Of a stretch of DNA of 54,675 nt, positions 35,188-43,846 are shown piece after piece (positions within the stretch are counted from its first letter, which is position 1; the number at the start of each line of letters is the position of its first letter). The stretch is from assembly GCA_012842745.1 (NCBI GenBank), contig DUSF01000016.1, positions 1 through 54,675 of the forward strand, in the 5' to 3' direction. A program made the translations under genes and the position numbers. The notes under the pieces are model-generated. The model did no database searches. It was not told the DNA's origin and worked only from the letters and a program-made list of their open reading frames with translations. The DNA comes from Bacillus sp. (in: firmicutes) (GTDB lineage Bacteria; Bacillota; Bacilli; Bacillales; Bacillaceae_J).

Positions 35188-36969
35188 CTGGATAGTATAA
35201 AAAGATATATGAAGTTTGTCAGCCCATATAAATCGAAAATCGCCATAACGATTGTTATCGGTTTATTGAAATTTGGCATTCCCTTACTAATGCCGTTAAT
35301 TTTGAAATATGTATTAGATAACATTATTTATGATGAATTCATGTCAGTTAATGAAAAAGTTCATGAGCTTTTTATAATGATGGGCATTGCTTTTGCGATT
35401 TTTATCGTTTTACGCCCGCCGATAGAATATTATCGGCAATATTACGCCCAGTGGATTGGCAGTAAAGTTTTATATGATATTCGTGACCAATTATTTACTC
35501 ATATTCAAAAGCTTAGCTTAAGATATTATGCGAATACAAAAGCAGGAGAAGTGATTTCAAGAGTAATAAATGATGTTGAGCAAACGAAGTCGTTTGTTAT
35601 TACTGGTTTAATGAATATTTGGATTGATATGATGACGATTTTTATTGCTTTAGCGATTATGTTTGTGATGGATGTGAAACTCACGATTATTGCTATTATC
35701 CTTTTTCCTCTTTATGGATTTTCTGTAAAGTATTTTTATGGTAGGCTTCGTCATCTAACAAGAGTTCGTTCCCAAGCGTTGGCAGAGGTGCAAGGTCACC
35801 TACACGAGCGGGTTCAAGGTGTTCCAGTTATCCGTAGCTTTGCCTTAGAGGATTATGAACAAAAGGAATTTGATAAAAAAAACCAAAAATTCTTAGATAG
35901 AGCACTTGAGCATACGAGCTGGAATGCAAAAACATTTGCAGTTGTAAACACAATTACGGATATGGCCCCATTAATTGTCATTGCTTTTGCGGGCTATGCG
36001 GTCATCACCGAAGCAATATCAGTAGGCACAATGGTTGCTTTTGTTACTTATATGGATAAATTATACAACCCTCTACGACGAATGATCAATTCATCGACAA
36101 CAATAACGCAATCAATAGCGTCAATGGATCGTGTCTTTGAATTTATTGATGAAAAATATGATATTACTGATAAACAAGAAGCGATTGAATTAAAAAAAGT
36201 AGCTGGCAACGTAACCTTTGAAAATATCAGCTTTAAATATAATGAAAACGAGCCGCTAGTTCTAAAAGATATTTCGTTAAATGTAGCACCTGGTGAAACC
36301 ATTGCGCTCGTCGGTATGAGCGGCGGCGGTAAATCTTCACTTGTCAGTCTAATTCCCCGTTTCTATGATGTCAGTTCTGGAAGGATTTTATTAGACGGCA
36401 TCGACATTCGTGATTTTAAAGCGCGTACGTTGCGGGATAAAATCGGCATGGTGCTGCAAGACAATATATTATTTAGCGAATCAGTCAAAATGAATATACT
36501 CATGGGTAATCCTTCCGCAACCGATGAAGAAGTGATCCAAGCGGCAAAAGCAGCAAATGCCCATGATTTTATTATGGAGCTTCCGAACGGCTATGATACA
36601 AAGGTTGGTGAAAGAGGCGTGAAGCTTTCCGGCGGTCAAAAACAGCGGGTGGCAATTGCTCGGGTATTTTTGAAAAACCCACCGATTTTGATTTTGGATG
36701 AAGCAACATCTGCGCTTGATTTAGAAAGTGAGCATTTAATCCAAGAGGCTTTAGAAAAGCTTGCGAAAAATCGCACAACATTCATTGTTGCTCACCGCTT
36801 GGCAACGATTACCCATGCAGACCGAATCGTTTTAATTGAGTATGGAGAAATAACAGAAATAGGCACCCATGAAGAATTAATGGCCAAACAAGGCGGCTAT
36901 TATAACCTCTTTAAAGTGCAGCAATTGGACGATGTAAAAGAAGATTCAGTTGCAGCTATAAAACAATGA
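35188..36969 (+). CDS. ygaD: ABC transporter, fused permease/ATPase (YgaD, MsbA-like); probable CTG start
   Basis: A 593-residue half-transporter: membrane domain (~10-310, six helices), then ATPase with Walker [10 protein letters not shown] (~376), signature KLSGGQKQR (~480), Walker [13 protein letters not shown] and AHRLATI. The family exports lipids or drugs as a dimer. Start: homologues begin near M-x-SIKRY, and the SD AAGGTGG (35172-35178) has no in-frame ATG, GTG or TTG at a proper distance; CTG at 35188 (or ATT at 35185) is the best candidate. The frame's ATG at 35131 precedes the terminator hairpin and lacks an SD. Confidence 0.9.
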   Translation: MDSIKRYMKFVSPYKSKIAITIVIGLLKFGIPLLMPLILKYVLDNIIYDEFMSVNEKVHELFIMMGIAFAIFIVLRPPIEYYRQYYAQWIGSKVLYDIRDQLFTHIQKLSLRYYANTKAGEVISRVINDVEQTKSFVITGLMNIWIDMMTIFIALAIMFVMDVKLTIIAIILFPLYGFSVKYFYGRLRHLTRVRSQALAEVQGHLHERVQGVPVIRSFALEDYEQKEFDKKNQKFLDRALEHTSWNAKTFAVVNTITDMAPLIVIAFAGYAVITEAISVGTMVAFVTYMDKLYNPLRRMINSSTTITQSIASMDRVFEFIDEKYDITDKQEAIELKKVAGNVTFENISFKYNENEPLVLKDISLNVAPGETIALVGMSGGGKSSLVSLIPRFYDVSSGRILLDGIDIRDFKARTLRDKIGMVLQDNILFSESVKMNILMGNPSATDEEVIQAAKAANAHDFIMELPNGYDTKVGERGVKLSGGQKQRVAIARVFLKNPPILILDEATSALDLESEHLIQEALEKLAKNRTTFIVAHRLATITHADRIVLIEYGEITEIGTHEELMAKQGGYYNLFKVQQLDDVKEDSVAAIKQ

Positions 36970-36978
36970 TAAATTTCG

Positions 36979-37013
36979 CGTTGAAACAATTCCGCTGTTT
37001 CAACGTTTTTTTT
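36979..37013 (+). terminator. Rho-independent terminator of ygaD
   Basis: CGTTGAAACA (36979-36988) pairs with TGTTTCAACG (36996-37005), followed by eight T. Confidence 0.92.
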
Positions 37014-37105
37014 ATTTCTTAAGCAAGAAATTTGTGTAGTCTCAAACATTTGGATAGACTATTTTTATACTAGGGGACTGCTTCGCGCATTTGGAGGTAA
37101 TAGTA

Positions 37106-38116
37106 ATGGACTACATAATTGATGTAGAAAATCTTCGCAAGGAGTTTAAATCATATTCAAGCCGCGGCGGTTTAAAAGGAGCTTTTCGTGATCTATTTAA
37201 TCGGCAGTACAAAATTATGGCGGCTGTAGAAAATATATCGCTAAAAGTAAAACCAGGAGAAATGGTCGGTTATATTGGTGAAAATGGTGCTGGTAAATCA
37301 ACGACGATAAAAATGCTTACGGGTATTTTGGAGCCTACTTCTGGGAAAGTACGGGTCAACGGCATGAATCCACATAAAGAACGGGAGCTGTTTACGCAAA
37401 CGATTGGCGTTGTTTTTGGACAACGCTCACAGCTTTGGTGGGATATAGCTGTGCAAGAATCGTTTCGGCTTTTAAAAAAAGTGTATAAGGTATCTGACCA
37501 AGATTATAAGGACCATATGGAGCATGTTATAGAAACGCTTGATATTGGACCGTTATTAGATAAACCAGTTCGAAAGCTATCGCTTGGACAAAGGATGCGC
37601 TGTGAATTAGCCGCGGCCTTAATTCATAACCCACCTTTATTGTTTTTAGATGAGCCGACAATTGGCTTAGATGTACTAGTGAAACTTAAAATTAGAGAGT
37701 TTTTAAAAGAAATCAATCAAAAATATAAGACAACAATATTACTTACCACCCATGATTTATCTGATATTGAAGCGTTGTGTGAGCGGGTTGTCATGCTTGA
37801 TGAAGGTAAAATCATTTATGATGGGAGTTTAGAAAGTCTCCGCTCTACATGGGGTGACCGTAAGCAAATTCAATTTCAATTTGTCTACCCAATGGACATC
37901 AGTCAGTTAGAAAGAATAACAGCTGATTTTGCGGTCGATTGGCAAAGAGGGGAACATGAAAATAGCTGGCTTGCAAATGTGAGCAATGAAGATGATATTG
38001 TTTCCACAATTATTACAAGGGTCGTTGCTAACAACCAAATTAGTGATATGAAAATCAATGAAATTTCCACAGAGGAAATTGTCCGCAATATTTATGAACA
38101 GGGATTAATGCGGTAA
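37106..38116 (+). CDS. ABC transporter ATP-binding protein
   Basis: A 336-residue ATPase: Walker A IGENGAGKSTT, Q-loop VVFGQRSQLWWD, signature KLSLGQRMR, Walker B LLFLDEPTIGLD, switch TTHDLSD. The C-terminal ~90 residues form an accessory domain. The GQRSQLWWD segment is typical of the ATPases paired with DUF990-type ABC-2 permeases, and two such permeases follow. The start at 37106 is eight bases after GGAGG. Substrate unknown; export is the likely direction. Confidence 0.92.
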   Translation: MDYIIDVENLRKEFKSYSSRGGLKGAFRDLFNRQYKIMAAVENISLKVKPGEMVGYIGENGAGKSTTIKMLTGILEPTSGKVRVNGMNPHKERELFTQTIGVVFGQRSQLWWDIAVQESFRLLKKVYKVSDQDYKDHMEHVIETLDIGPLLDKPVRKLSLGQRMRCELAAALIHNPPLLFLDEPTIGLDVLVKLKIREFLKEINQKYKTTILLTTHDLSDIEALCERVVMLDEGKIIYDGSLESLRSTWGDRKQIQFQFVYPMDISQLERITADFAVDWQRGEHENSWLANVSNEDDIVSTIITRVVANNQISDMKINEISTEEIVRNIYEQGLMR

Positions 38117-38155
38117 TGCGGTGGGGGTCAGACCCCTTGACAGAGGAGTTTTGAA

Positions 38156-38947
38156 ATGGCCAAATATATAGAAATGATTCGTATTCGTTTTTTAATGATG
38201 CTCGCTTACCGAACGAATTATTACAGCGGCATACTAGTATATAGCATCAATATTGGTGCTTATTATTTTTTGTGGACAGCCATTTATGGTGAAAAGCAAT
38301 CAATTGAAGGTTTATCTGTTACGCAAATGGTTACGTATATTGCTGTTGCTTGGATGGCTCGTGCTTTTTATTTTAATAATATTGACCGGGAAATTGCTAG
38401 CGAAATTATCGAAGGGAAAGTAGCAGTAGAGCTAATCAGACCTTATAATTATTTAACAATGAAGACGATGGCTGGCTTTGGTGAAGGTATCTTTAGACTG
38501 CTGTTTTTCTCATTACCGGGAATGGTCATTGTCGGCTTTATCTTTCCGCTTGAATTTTCAAATAACTACTCGACTTGGGGCTATTTCGGCCTTTCAACTT
38601 TGTTAAGCTTTATCGTCAATACCGAAATCAATTTATTAACTGGAATGATGACTTTTTTCATTTTTAACATTTCAGGATTACTCAGAGCAAAACGGGTGAT
38701 TATTGATTTGTTTTCAGGTTTGTTGTTGCCGATTAGTTTTTATCCAAGTTGGGCACAAGACATTATGGGCTTTTTGCCCTTTCAAGCGATTAGCTACATT
38801 CCGAGCATGATTTTTACAGAAGGCTTACAGGGGAGTGCTATTTTCCAAGCGCTTCTGCTTCAATTCATATGGGCAATGATTCTACTTGTGCCAATTCAAG
38901 CTTTATGGGTTATTGCTCGGAAAAAACTAGTTGTGCAAGGAGGGTAG
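38156..38947 (+). CDS. ABC-2 family permease, first subunit
   Basis: A 263-residue protein with six hydrophobic segments; YIEMIRIRFLMMLAYRTNYY near the N-terminus and LPISFYPSW...LPFQAISYIP near the C-terminus are typical of DUF990-type ABC-2 permeases. SD GAGGAG. Just upstream is a small palindrome (GGGGTCAGACCCC, 38124-38136), which may be a regulatory or processing site, or a chance repeat. It is part of the three-gene exporter that starts at 37106. Confidence 0.88.
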   Translation: MAKYIEMIRIRFLMMLAYRTNYYSGILVYSINIGAYYFLWTAIYGEKQSIEGLSVTQMVTYIAVAWMARAFYFNNIDREIASEIIEGKVAVELIRPYNYLTMKTMAGFGEGIFRLLFFSLPGMVIVGFIFPLEFSNNYSTWGYFGLSTLLSFIVNTEINLLTGMMTFFIFNISGLLRAKRVIIDLFSGLLLPISFYPSWAQDIMGFLPFQAISYIPSMIFTEGLQGSAIFQALLLQFIWAMILLVPIQALWVIARKKLVVQGG

Positions 38948-38952
38948 CACAG

Positions 38953-39738
38953 ATGTTTTACGTATCAATGTTTTTTCAATATATGGGGCAATATATGAAA
39001 ACGAGATTGGAATATCGTACGGATGCGGTAGTTGAAATTGTTTCTGATCTATTGTTTCAAGCTGTCAATTTAATTTTTATTATTGTCGTGTTTGGTCATA
39101 CTAGTGTTTTAGGTGGCTGGAGCCGAGATGAAATTATTTTTATTTATGGCTTTTTTCTCGTTCCATATGCCCTTTTTTCTGCTTTTTTTAATATTTGGGA
39201 TTTTAACGACCGCTATATTGTCAAAGGGGAAATGGACCGCATTTTAACAAGGCCGATTCATAGTTTATTTCAGGTCGTATTGGAACGAATGGAGCTTGAA
39301 TCATTATTTGGTATTATTACAGGCTTAATTATTATGATTTATGCAGGCGGAAATTTAGATTTACAGTTCCATTGGTATGATCCGTTCATTTTTATTGTGA
39401 TGGTCATCGGTGGCATGTTTATTTTTGCCGGAATTTTTGTGTCGTTGGCAAGCGTCGGCTTTTGGTCAGATGCTCGTACCGATATTATGCCGATGGTTTA
39501 TAATATCGGCAATTATGGGCGCTATCCAGTAAATATTTATAACAATGTCATTAGATTTATTTTAACTTGGATTTTACCGTTTGCTTTTGTCGGCGTGTAT
39601 CCAGCCGCTTATTTTTTAGGTCGAACAGAATGGCTCGTTTATGCGTTTTTGACCCCATTGATGGGAATTATCTTTTTCATGTTAGCGATTTGGATTTGGA
39701 ATCAGGGGGTTAAGAAATATCGCGGGGCGGGCAACTAG
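38953..39738 (+). CDS. ABC-2 family permease, second subunit
   Basis: A 261-residue protein with six hydrophobic segments. YMKTRLEYRTDAVVEIVSDL at the start and the MDRILTRPIHSLFQV amphipathic segment mark the second DUF990-type subunit. SD GGAGGG lies eight bases before the ATG at 38953, five bases after the first permease gene. The two permeases are heterologous and presumably form a heterodimer with two copies of the ATPase. Confidence 0.88.
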   Translation: MFYVSMFFQYMGQYMKTRLEYRTDAVVEIVSDLLFQAVNLIFIIVVFGHTSVLGGWSRDEIIFIYGFFLVPYALFSAFFNIWDFNDRYIVKGEMDRILTRPIHSLFQVVLERMELESLFGIITGLIIMIYAGGNLDLQFHWYDPFIFIVMVIGGMFIFAGIFVSLASVGFWSDARTDIMPMVYNIGNYGRYPVNIYNNVIRFILTWILPFAFVGVYPAAYFLGRTEWLVYAFLTPLMGIIFFMLAIWIWNQGVKKYRGAGN

Positions 39739-39804
39739 ATTTATTATTTCTATTTTCCACTGCTTTTTCATACGATAATATGGAAAAGGTGGTGTCAAAT
39801 CAAG

Positions 39805-40236
39805 ATGTTATTAATCGGTATCGGGTTACTATTGGCCATTATTTATAAAAGTCTTGAGTGGATTTGGCTTAGAGAGAATTTTCAAAGAAATCGCAGACAT
39901 TTTCTATCTATTGAAAACTTTTTGCTGCTTATTTTTACATATATAATTTTATTAGTAGGGTTTGGGTTTATTTATACATTAATTGAAGCATCTGGAACGT
40001 CGATTATTATCGAATCCGGGAATAAGGTTGAACCGCCTTTCTTTCATATAATGGGTACAGGCATGTATTTTAGCGGAGTTACGTTATTTTCATTAGGCTA
40101 TGGTGATGTTGTACCGATTGGGATTGGCAGGGGTTTTGCAATGGTGGAAGCACTAATTGGTTATTTATTGCCAGCTGCCTTCGTGATGCGGTCTGTTATC
40201 GATTTCGAGGGCTCTTTTTTTAAAGAACGAGGATAA
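39805..40236 (+). CDS. Two-TM potassium-channel-like protein
   Basis: A 143-residue protein with an N-terminal hydrophobic segment, a second (~38-60), a pore region and a final segment. The filter reads SLGYGD (96-101), a variant of TVGYGD, followed by VVPIG; so it is a pore-domain (Ion_trans_2) channel without a RCK domain. It has its own SD (AAGGTGG). Residues after the last helix are few, so gating must rely on other partners. Ion choice is inferred from the filter. Confidence 0.85.
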   Translation: MLLIGIGLLLAIIYKSLEWIWLRENFQRNRRHFLSIENFLLLIFTYIILLVGFGFIYTLIEASGTSIIIESGNKVEPPFFHIMGTGMYFSGVTLFSLGYGDVVPIGIGRGFAMVEALIGYLLPAAFVMRSVIDFEGSFFKERG

Positions 40237-40330
40237 TTATTTGTAATTCAACTTTCTCACCAATGAAATACGTGCCATGTTATTTTTACTTTCATTTAAT
40301 AAATTGTGCCTTCTGAGGGTATGCAATAAG

Positions 40331-40358
40331 AAAAAATGACCACTATTGCTAGTGGTCA
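40331..40358 (-). terminator. Terminator of the SLH gene
   Basis: TGACCACT (40337-40344) pairs with AGTGGTCA (40351-40358); on the minus strand the stem is followed by six T (complement of 40331-40336). Confidence 0.85.
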
Positions 40359-40377
40359 AAATCATTCCATTCTGTAA

Positions 40378-43300
40378 TTATTTACTATTCTTCGATGCTA
40401 CCTCAATATCCTTAAAAGCCCAATGTGTGACAGGTACATCACTAAACGTTTGTTTTGAGCTTTCTGTAAGAGGACGTTTTAACACTCGGTTAAAGATGGT
40501 TACTGCCTCAGCACGGGTTAACGCTTTGTTTGGTTGGAATGTTCCGTCTGGCATTCCTTTCACGAAACCAGCTTCGTTTACTAGTGCAATATCTTTAGCA
40601 GCCCAATGTGTTTGGCTATCTTGGAATACTAGCTGTGAATCTCCATTCAAATCTAGCCAACGACTGATAATTGCCGCAACTTCGGCTCTAGTGATTGCTT
40701 GATTAGGTCCAAATGTTCCATTGCTTAATCCTTTCATCAATCCGCTAGCGTTAGCTTCTTCAATCACATCTTTCGCCCAATGACTTGACGGAACATCAGG
40801 GAATACCGTAGCTGTACTGGTAGTTTTTTTACTTGCTTCGACTCTAGATAGGATGGCTGCCATTTCAGCACGACTAATCGTATGTTCCGGTTTAAACGTG
40901 CCGTCAGGAAATCCGATAATGTAAGATTTAGATTCAGTCGGAATGATTATTTCCTCTTTTTTCTGCTTTTCTGCCAATCCATCAATGCTTAAAATTGTAA
41001 ATATGCTGAATTTCGTTACACTAAATTTCAGACCGATTTGGCCATTTTTATATTCGACAACTTCTGGAATTTTTAGCTCTTTTTCACCGTCACTGTGTTC
41101 AATAAAGATGGCTAACTTTTCTAAAAATGCCTGACGTTCTGCTTCATCCGTTGGCAAATTTACATTACGTAAAGGCAATACTAAATCAACTGGTTGACTT
41201 TGTAGATTCGTTTCAATCGTCATAGGACGACCGATAACAGATACTTTTTCGCCACCTGACACTTCTTGTACTACTACTTCAAATTTAGCTCGATTCTCAA
41301 TTCCTTTTTGCTTCTGCTCTTCTTTAATCGGAATTATATTGAAATAAACTTCTTGTTTAATCCCCTGTAAAGAAGTAGCTGGAATATTCAATCCCACATT
41401 TTCTGTATAAATCTCTAAATTTAGTTTACCTGATGCCAATTCTTTTATGGCATCAAGTGGAAGTCTAACATCGACTTGTGCGACCTCATCTTTCACATCA
41501 GGTATCACAATACGCGCCATTGTTTGACCTAATTCTTTTGCTTTTTGTACAGTTTCTTTTGCTTGTTTTGCTTCAAATATTACTTTATCTAGTTTTGCTC
41601 CATTCGCATTTGTTGTTCTAGTAATTGTAACCTCTGTAATAGCTTGACCCTGTCTTATATTGCCTGTCTCTACGTTTACTTTAATTTGTTCTGTTTGACT
41701 GGATGGAGCAGAACTACCTCCAGAACTGCTGCTCGATATTCCTTGAATCGGTCCAACAAATGGGCTTTTCACAGCAATACCAATCGTATCGCCTGTTGTA
41801 GCAATAGGTGTGACTTCAAAACCAATATATTTTCCTTGATCTTCATTAAGCAATGTGTATGTTTTAGCTGTTGCACCTAGTATAGCATTCGCATTCGTTC
41901 CAGATGCATCATCGGAACGATACCATTTGAACGTTGATGCTCCTTCTGCATCACTTTCTAAATCTTGATAAGCATAGCTTCCTGTTAATTGATTTCCAAC
42001 TGTAGTTGCACCAGCAATGGATACATTTGCAGCAGTTGGCTTTTGATTTGCTATCAATTGTGTCAGTCTAGTAATCGTCAGTGTATACGTTTTTGTTGTC
42101 GTTCCATCTTCTGCTGTTACTTCAATTGGAATCGTGTTGATTCCGACATTTAAAGCAATCGTATCCGATACTGTTGTGCTATTGCCGATTTTAACGGTTG
42201 CTTTTGAATCAGCTGGTGTTGCTGTGACATCTACAGTTGACACGTCATATGCGACTTGAATCGAGTCCGATGTTGTTTGATTCCAAGTAAAAGGGATGTT
42301 TAATGTTACACTCCTTAAGTCTGCATTAGTAGTTGCAACTGGAATAGGCCCTACATAACTGCTTACTACTGGTTGGCCTTGTGTTGCCCCAGCAGTTGCG
42401 AAAGGTGTAACTTCAAAACTAATATATTTCCCTTTATCTTCATTTTGGATTACATATGTGTTAGTAGTCGCACCTGTAATCGCAGTTTTATTTGCACCAT
42501 TATTATCATCCGCTCGATACCATGTAAATGTTGTTGCTCCTTCTTGGTCCCCTTCATGATCACTATAGTTGTATGAACCAGTTAATGTTGAGCCGACCTT
42601 TGTATTTCCTGTAATCGTTACATTGCTTGCTACTGGCGGTGCATTTCCTATGGATGATACACTGCTAGGCAGCATCCCTAGTGGGGAATTAAGTGCTGGA
42701 CCTGATCCAACTGTAGCAGACGAAACGACTGTGCGATTCCCGCTTGCAGACTCTATCAGAGTTATTTTGTCATCGAAATCAGCCACATATATATTACCGT
42801 TTTCCGCAACCGTTAGACCATACCTAATTCCTATAGAATTTCCAGTTCCTTTATTTTGTCCACTTATTGTTGTTCGATTACCAGTTGTTGGCTCTACCTG
42901 AAACGCATATACATCCTGAACCTGTTCCTCTAAAACTATATAGGTTCCATCAGGTGCTTTCGCAATACCAGAAGGACTTACTAGTGACGTTCCAGTCCCA
43001 ACTGCATTTGAAGATATTGCCGTTCGTTCCTTCGTCGTTGGATTTAATTTAAAAACACCTTCTGTTGTAGATCTTGAGGTATAAATAATACTGCCATCTG
43101 TTTCTCCAATACAAAAAAACGGTTCAGTAAAAGCTGCTCCCGACCCCACGCTATTGCTAGCTAAAACAGTACGATTCCCTGTAGTAGGATCAATTTTAAA
43201 AATCCCTGTTTCTTCAGTACAGGCGATGATGTCACCGTTTTCTTGTTCGACAAGACCACCTATACGCCCCATATTAGGACCCGTACCAACAACATCAGGG

Positions 43301-43674
43301 GAACCACCAGAAAGAACAACTCTATCACCTGTAGTTGGATCAATGCGGAATATCCTTGCATCATTGGTCCACTCCCCTGCTAAGATTGATCCTGACTTAG
43401 TCAACGTCATGCCAACGGGCCCCAAAATAGCGGGACCAGTTCCCTTGCCATTACCAGAAAGAAGCTCCCGATCACCTGAAACTAAGTCCACAATATAGAG
43501 TGTGCCATCCCCATAGTTTGCGACTACTGTTTTTCGGCTAGTCGTTTGTGATGCCTCCACATTTTCTGTAACCCCGTACGCAGCCAATTGTATTGCCATT
43601 AGAACTAAACATAAAAACACTTTAATATACTTTTTTGCACTTCTCTTTTTTCTACTATAGAAATAACAATTCAT
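40378..43674 (-). CDS. SLH-domain surface protein with beta-propeller and Ig-like repeats
   Basis: A 1098-residue secreted protein: signal peptide (~15-42), then about six ~48-residue repeats (~50-340) with the core IDPTTG(N/D)RTVLS, probably a beta-propeller. Two Ig-like modules (~345-445 and ~560-665) share GSYNYSDHEGD-type and TFTWYR segments and flank a cadherin-like beta-sandwich (~450-545). A Ser-rich linker and a ~250-residue unassigned region follow, then three SLH motifs (~910-1095) each with S/TRAE, which anchor proteins to pyruvylated wall polymer. SD AAAGGAG. Its own promoter holds phased repeats, and the upstream kinase/regulator pair suggests control by them. Confidence 0.88.
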   Translation of the reverse strand: MNCYFYSRKKRSAKKYIKVFLCLVLMAIQLAAYGVTENVEASQTTSRKTVVANYGDGTLYIVDLVSGDRELLSGNGKGTGPAILGPVGMTLTKSGSILAGEWTNDARIFRIDPTTGDRVVLSGGSPDVVGTGPNMGRIGGLVEQENGDIIACTEETGIFKIDPTTGNRTVLASNSVGSGAAFTEPFFCIGETDGSIIYTSRSTTEGVFKLNPTTKERTAISSNAVGTGTSLVSPSGIAKAPDGTYIVLEEQVQDVYAFQVEPTTGNRTTISGQNKGTGNSIGIRYGLTVAENGNIYVADFDDKITLIESASGNRTVVSSATVGSGPALNSPLGMLPSSVSSIGNAPPVASNVTITGNTKVGSTLTGSYNYSDHEGDQEGATTFTWYRADDNNGANKTAITGATTNTYVIQNEDKGKYISFEVTPFATAGATQGQPVVSSYVGPIPVATTNADLRSVTLNIPFTWNQTTSDSIQVAYDVSTVDVTATPADSKATVKIGNSTTVSDTIALNVGINTIPIEVTAEDGTTTKTYTLTITRLTQLIANQKPTAANVSIAGATTVGNQLTGSYAYQDLESDAEGASTFKWYRSDDASGTNANAILGATAKTYTLLNEDQGKYIGFEVTPIATTGDTIGIAVKSPFVGPIQGISSSSSGGSSAPSSQTEQIKVNVETGNIRQGQAITEVTITRTTNANGAKLDKVIFEAKQAKETVQKAKELGQTMARIVIPDVKDEVAQVDVRLPLDAIKELASGKLNLEIYTENVGLNIPATSLQGIKQEVYFNIIPIKEEQKQKGIENRAKFEVVVQEVSGGEKVSVIGRPMTIETNLQSQPVDLVLPLRNVNLPTDEAERQAFLEKLAIFIEHSDGEKELKIPEVVEYKNGQIGLKFSVTKFSIFTILSIDGLAEKQKKEEIIIPTESKSYIIGFPDGTFKPEHTISRAEMAAILSRVEASKKTTSTATVFPDVPSSHWAKDVIEEANASGLMKGLSNGTFGPNQAITRAEVAAIISRWLDLNGDSQLVFQDSQTHWAAKDIALVNEAGFVKGMPDGTFQPNKALTRAEAVTIFNRVLKRPLTESSKQTFSDVPVTHWAFKDIEVASKNSK

Positions 43675-43721
43675 TTGTTCTTCTCCTTTCGTAAACTAGT
43701 AAACTATTTATAGTTTGTTGT

Positions 43722-43765
43722 ATTATAAATTAAATAACCTTAAAGAAACCTTAAAAACCCTTAAA
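43722..43765 (-). promoter_or_regulatory. SLH-gene promoter with three phased TTTAAGG heptamers
   Basis: On the minus strand TTTAAGG occurs at 43759-43765, 43749-43755 and 43738-43744 (10- and 11-base steps), then 10 bases, then TATAAT (43722-43727). No good -35 is present, so an activator is expected. SARP-type regulators bind heptamers at 11-base steps ending about 8 bases before the -10, and the neighbouring regulator has that domain plan. Confidence 0.6.
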
Positions 43766-43775
43766 TTTCCTCAAC

Positions 43776-43822
43776 AAAAAAGCGGATTATATCATTATTT
43801 ATGATAAAAACCCGCTTTTTTT
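43776..43822 (-). terminator. Terminator of the regulator/kinase operon
   Basis: AAAAAAGCGG (43776-43785) pairs with CCGCTTTTTT (43812-43821); the minus-strand stem ends in six T. The loop contains ATCATAAATAATGAT, itself able to fold. Confidence 0.82.
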
Positions 43823-43846
43823 AAAAAAAATCCATAGATTTAATGA

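Noticed and set aside
38124-38136. GGGGTCAGACCCC palindrome as an operator
   Set aside because: It is single, very short-looped and in a 39-base gap inside an operon; such sequences are common in Bacillus gaps. Mentioned only in the permease entry.
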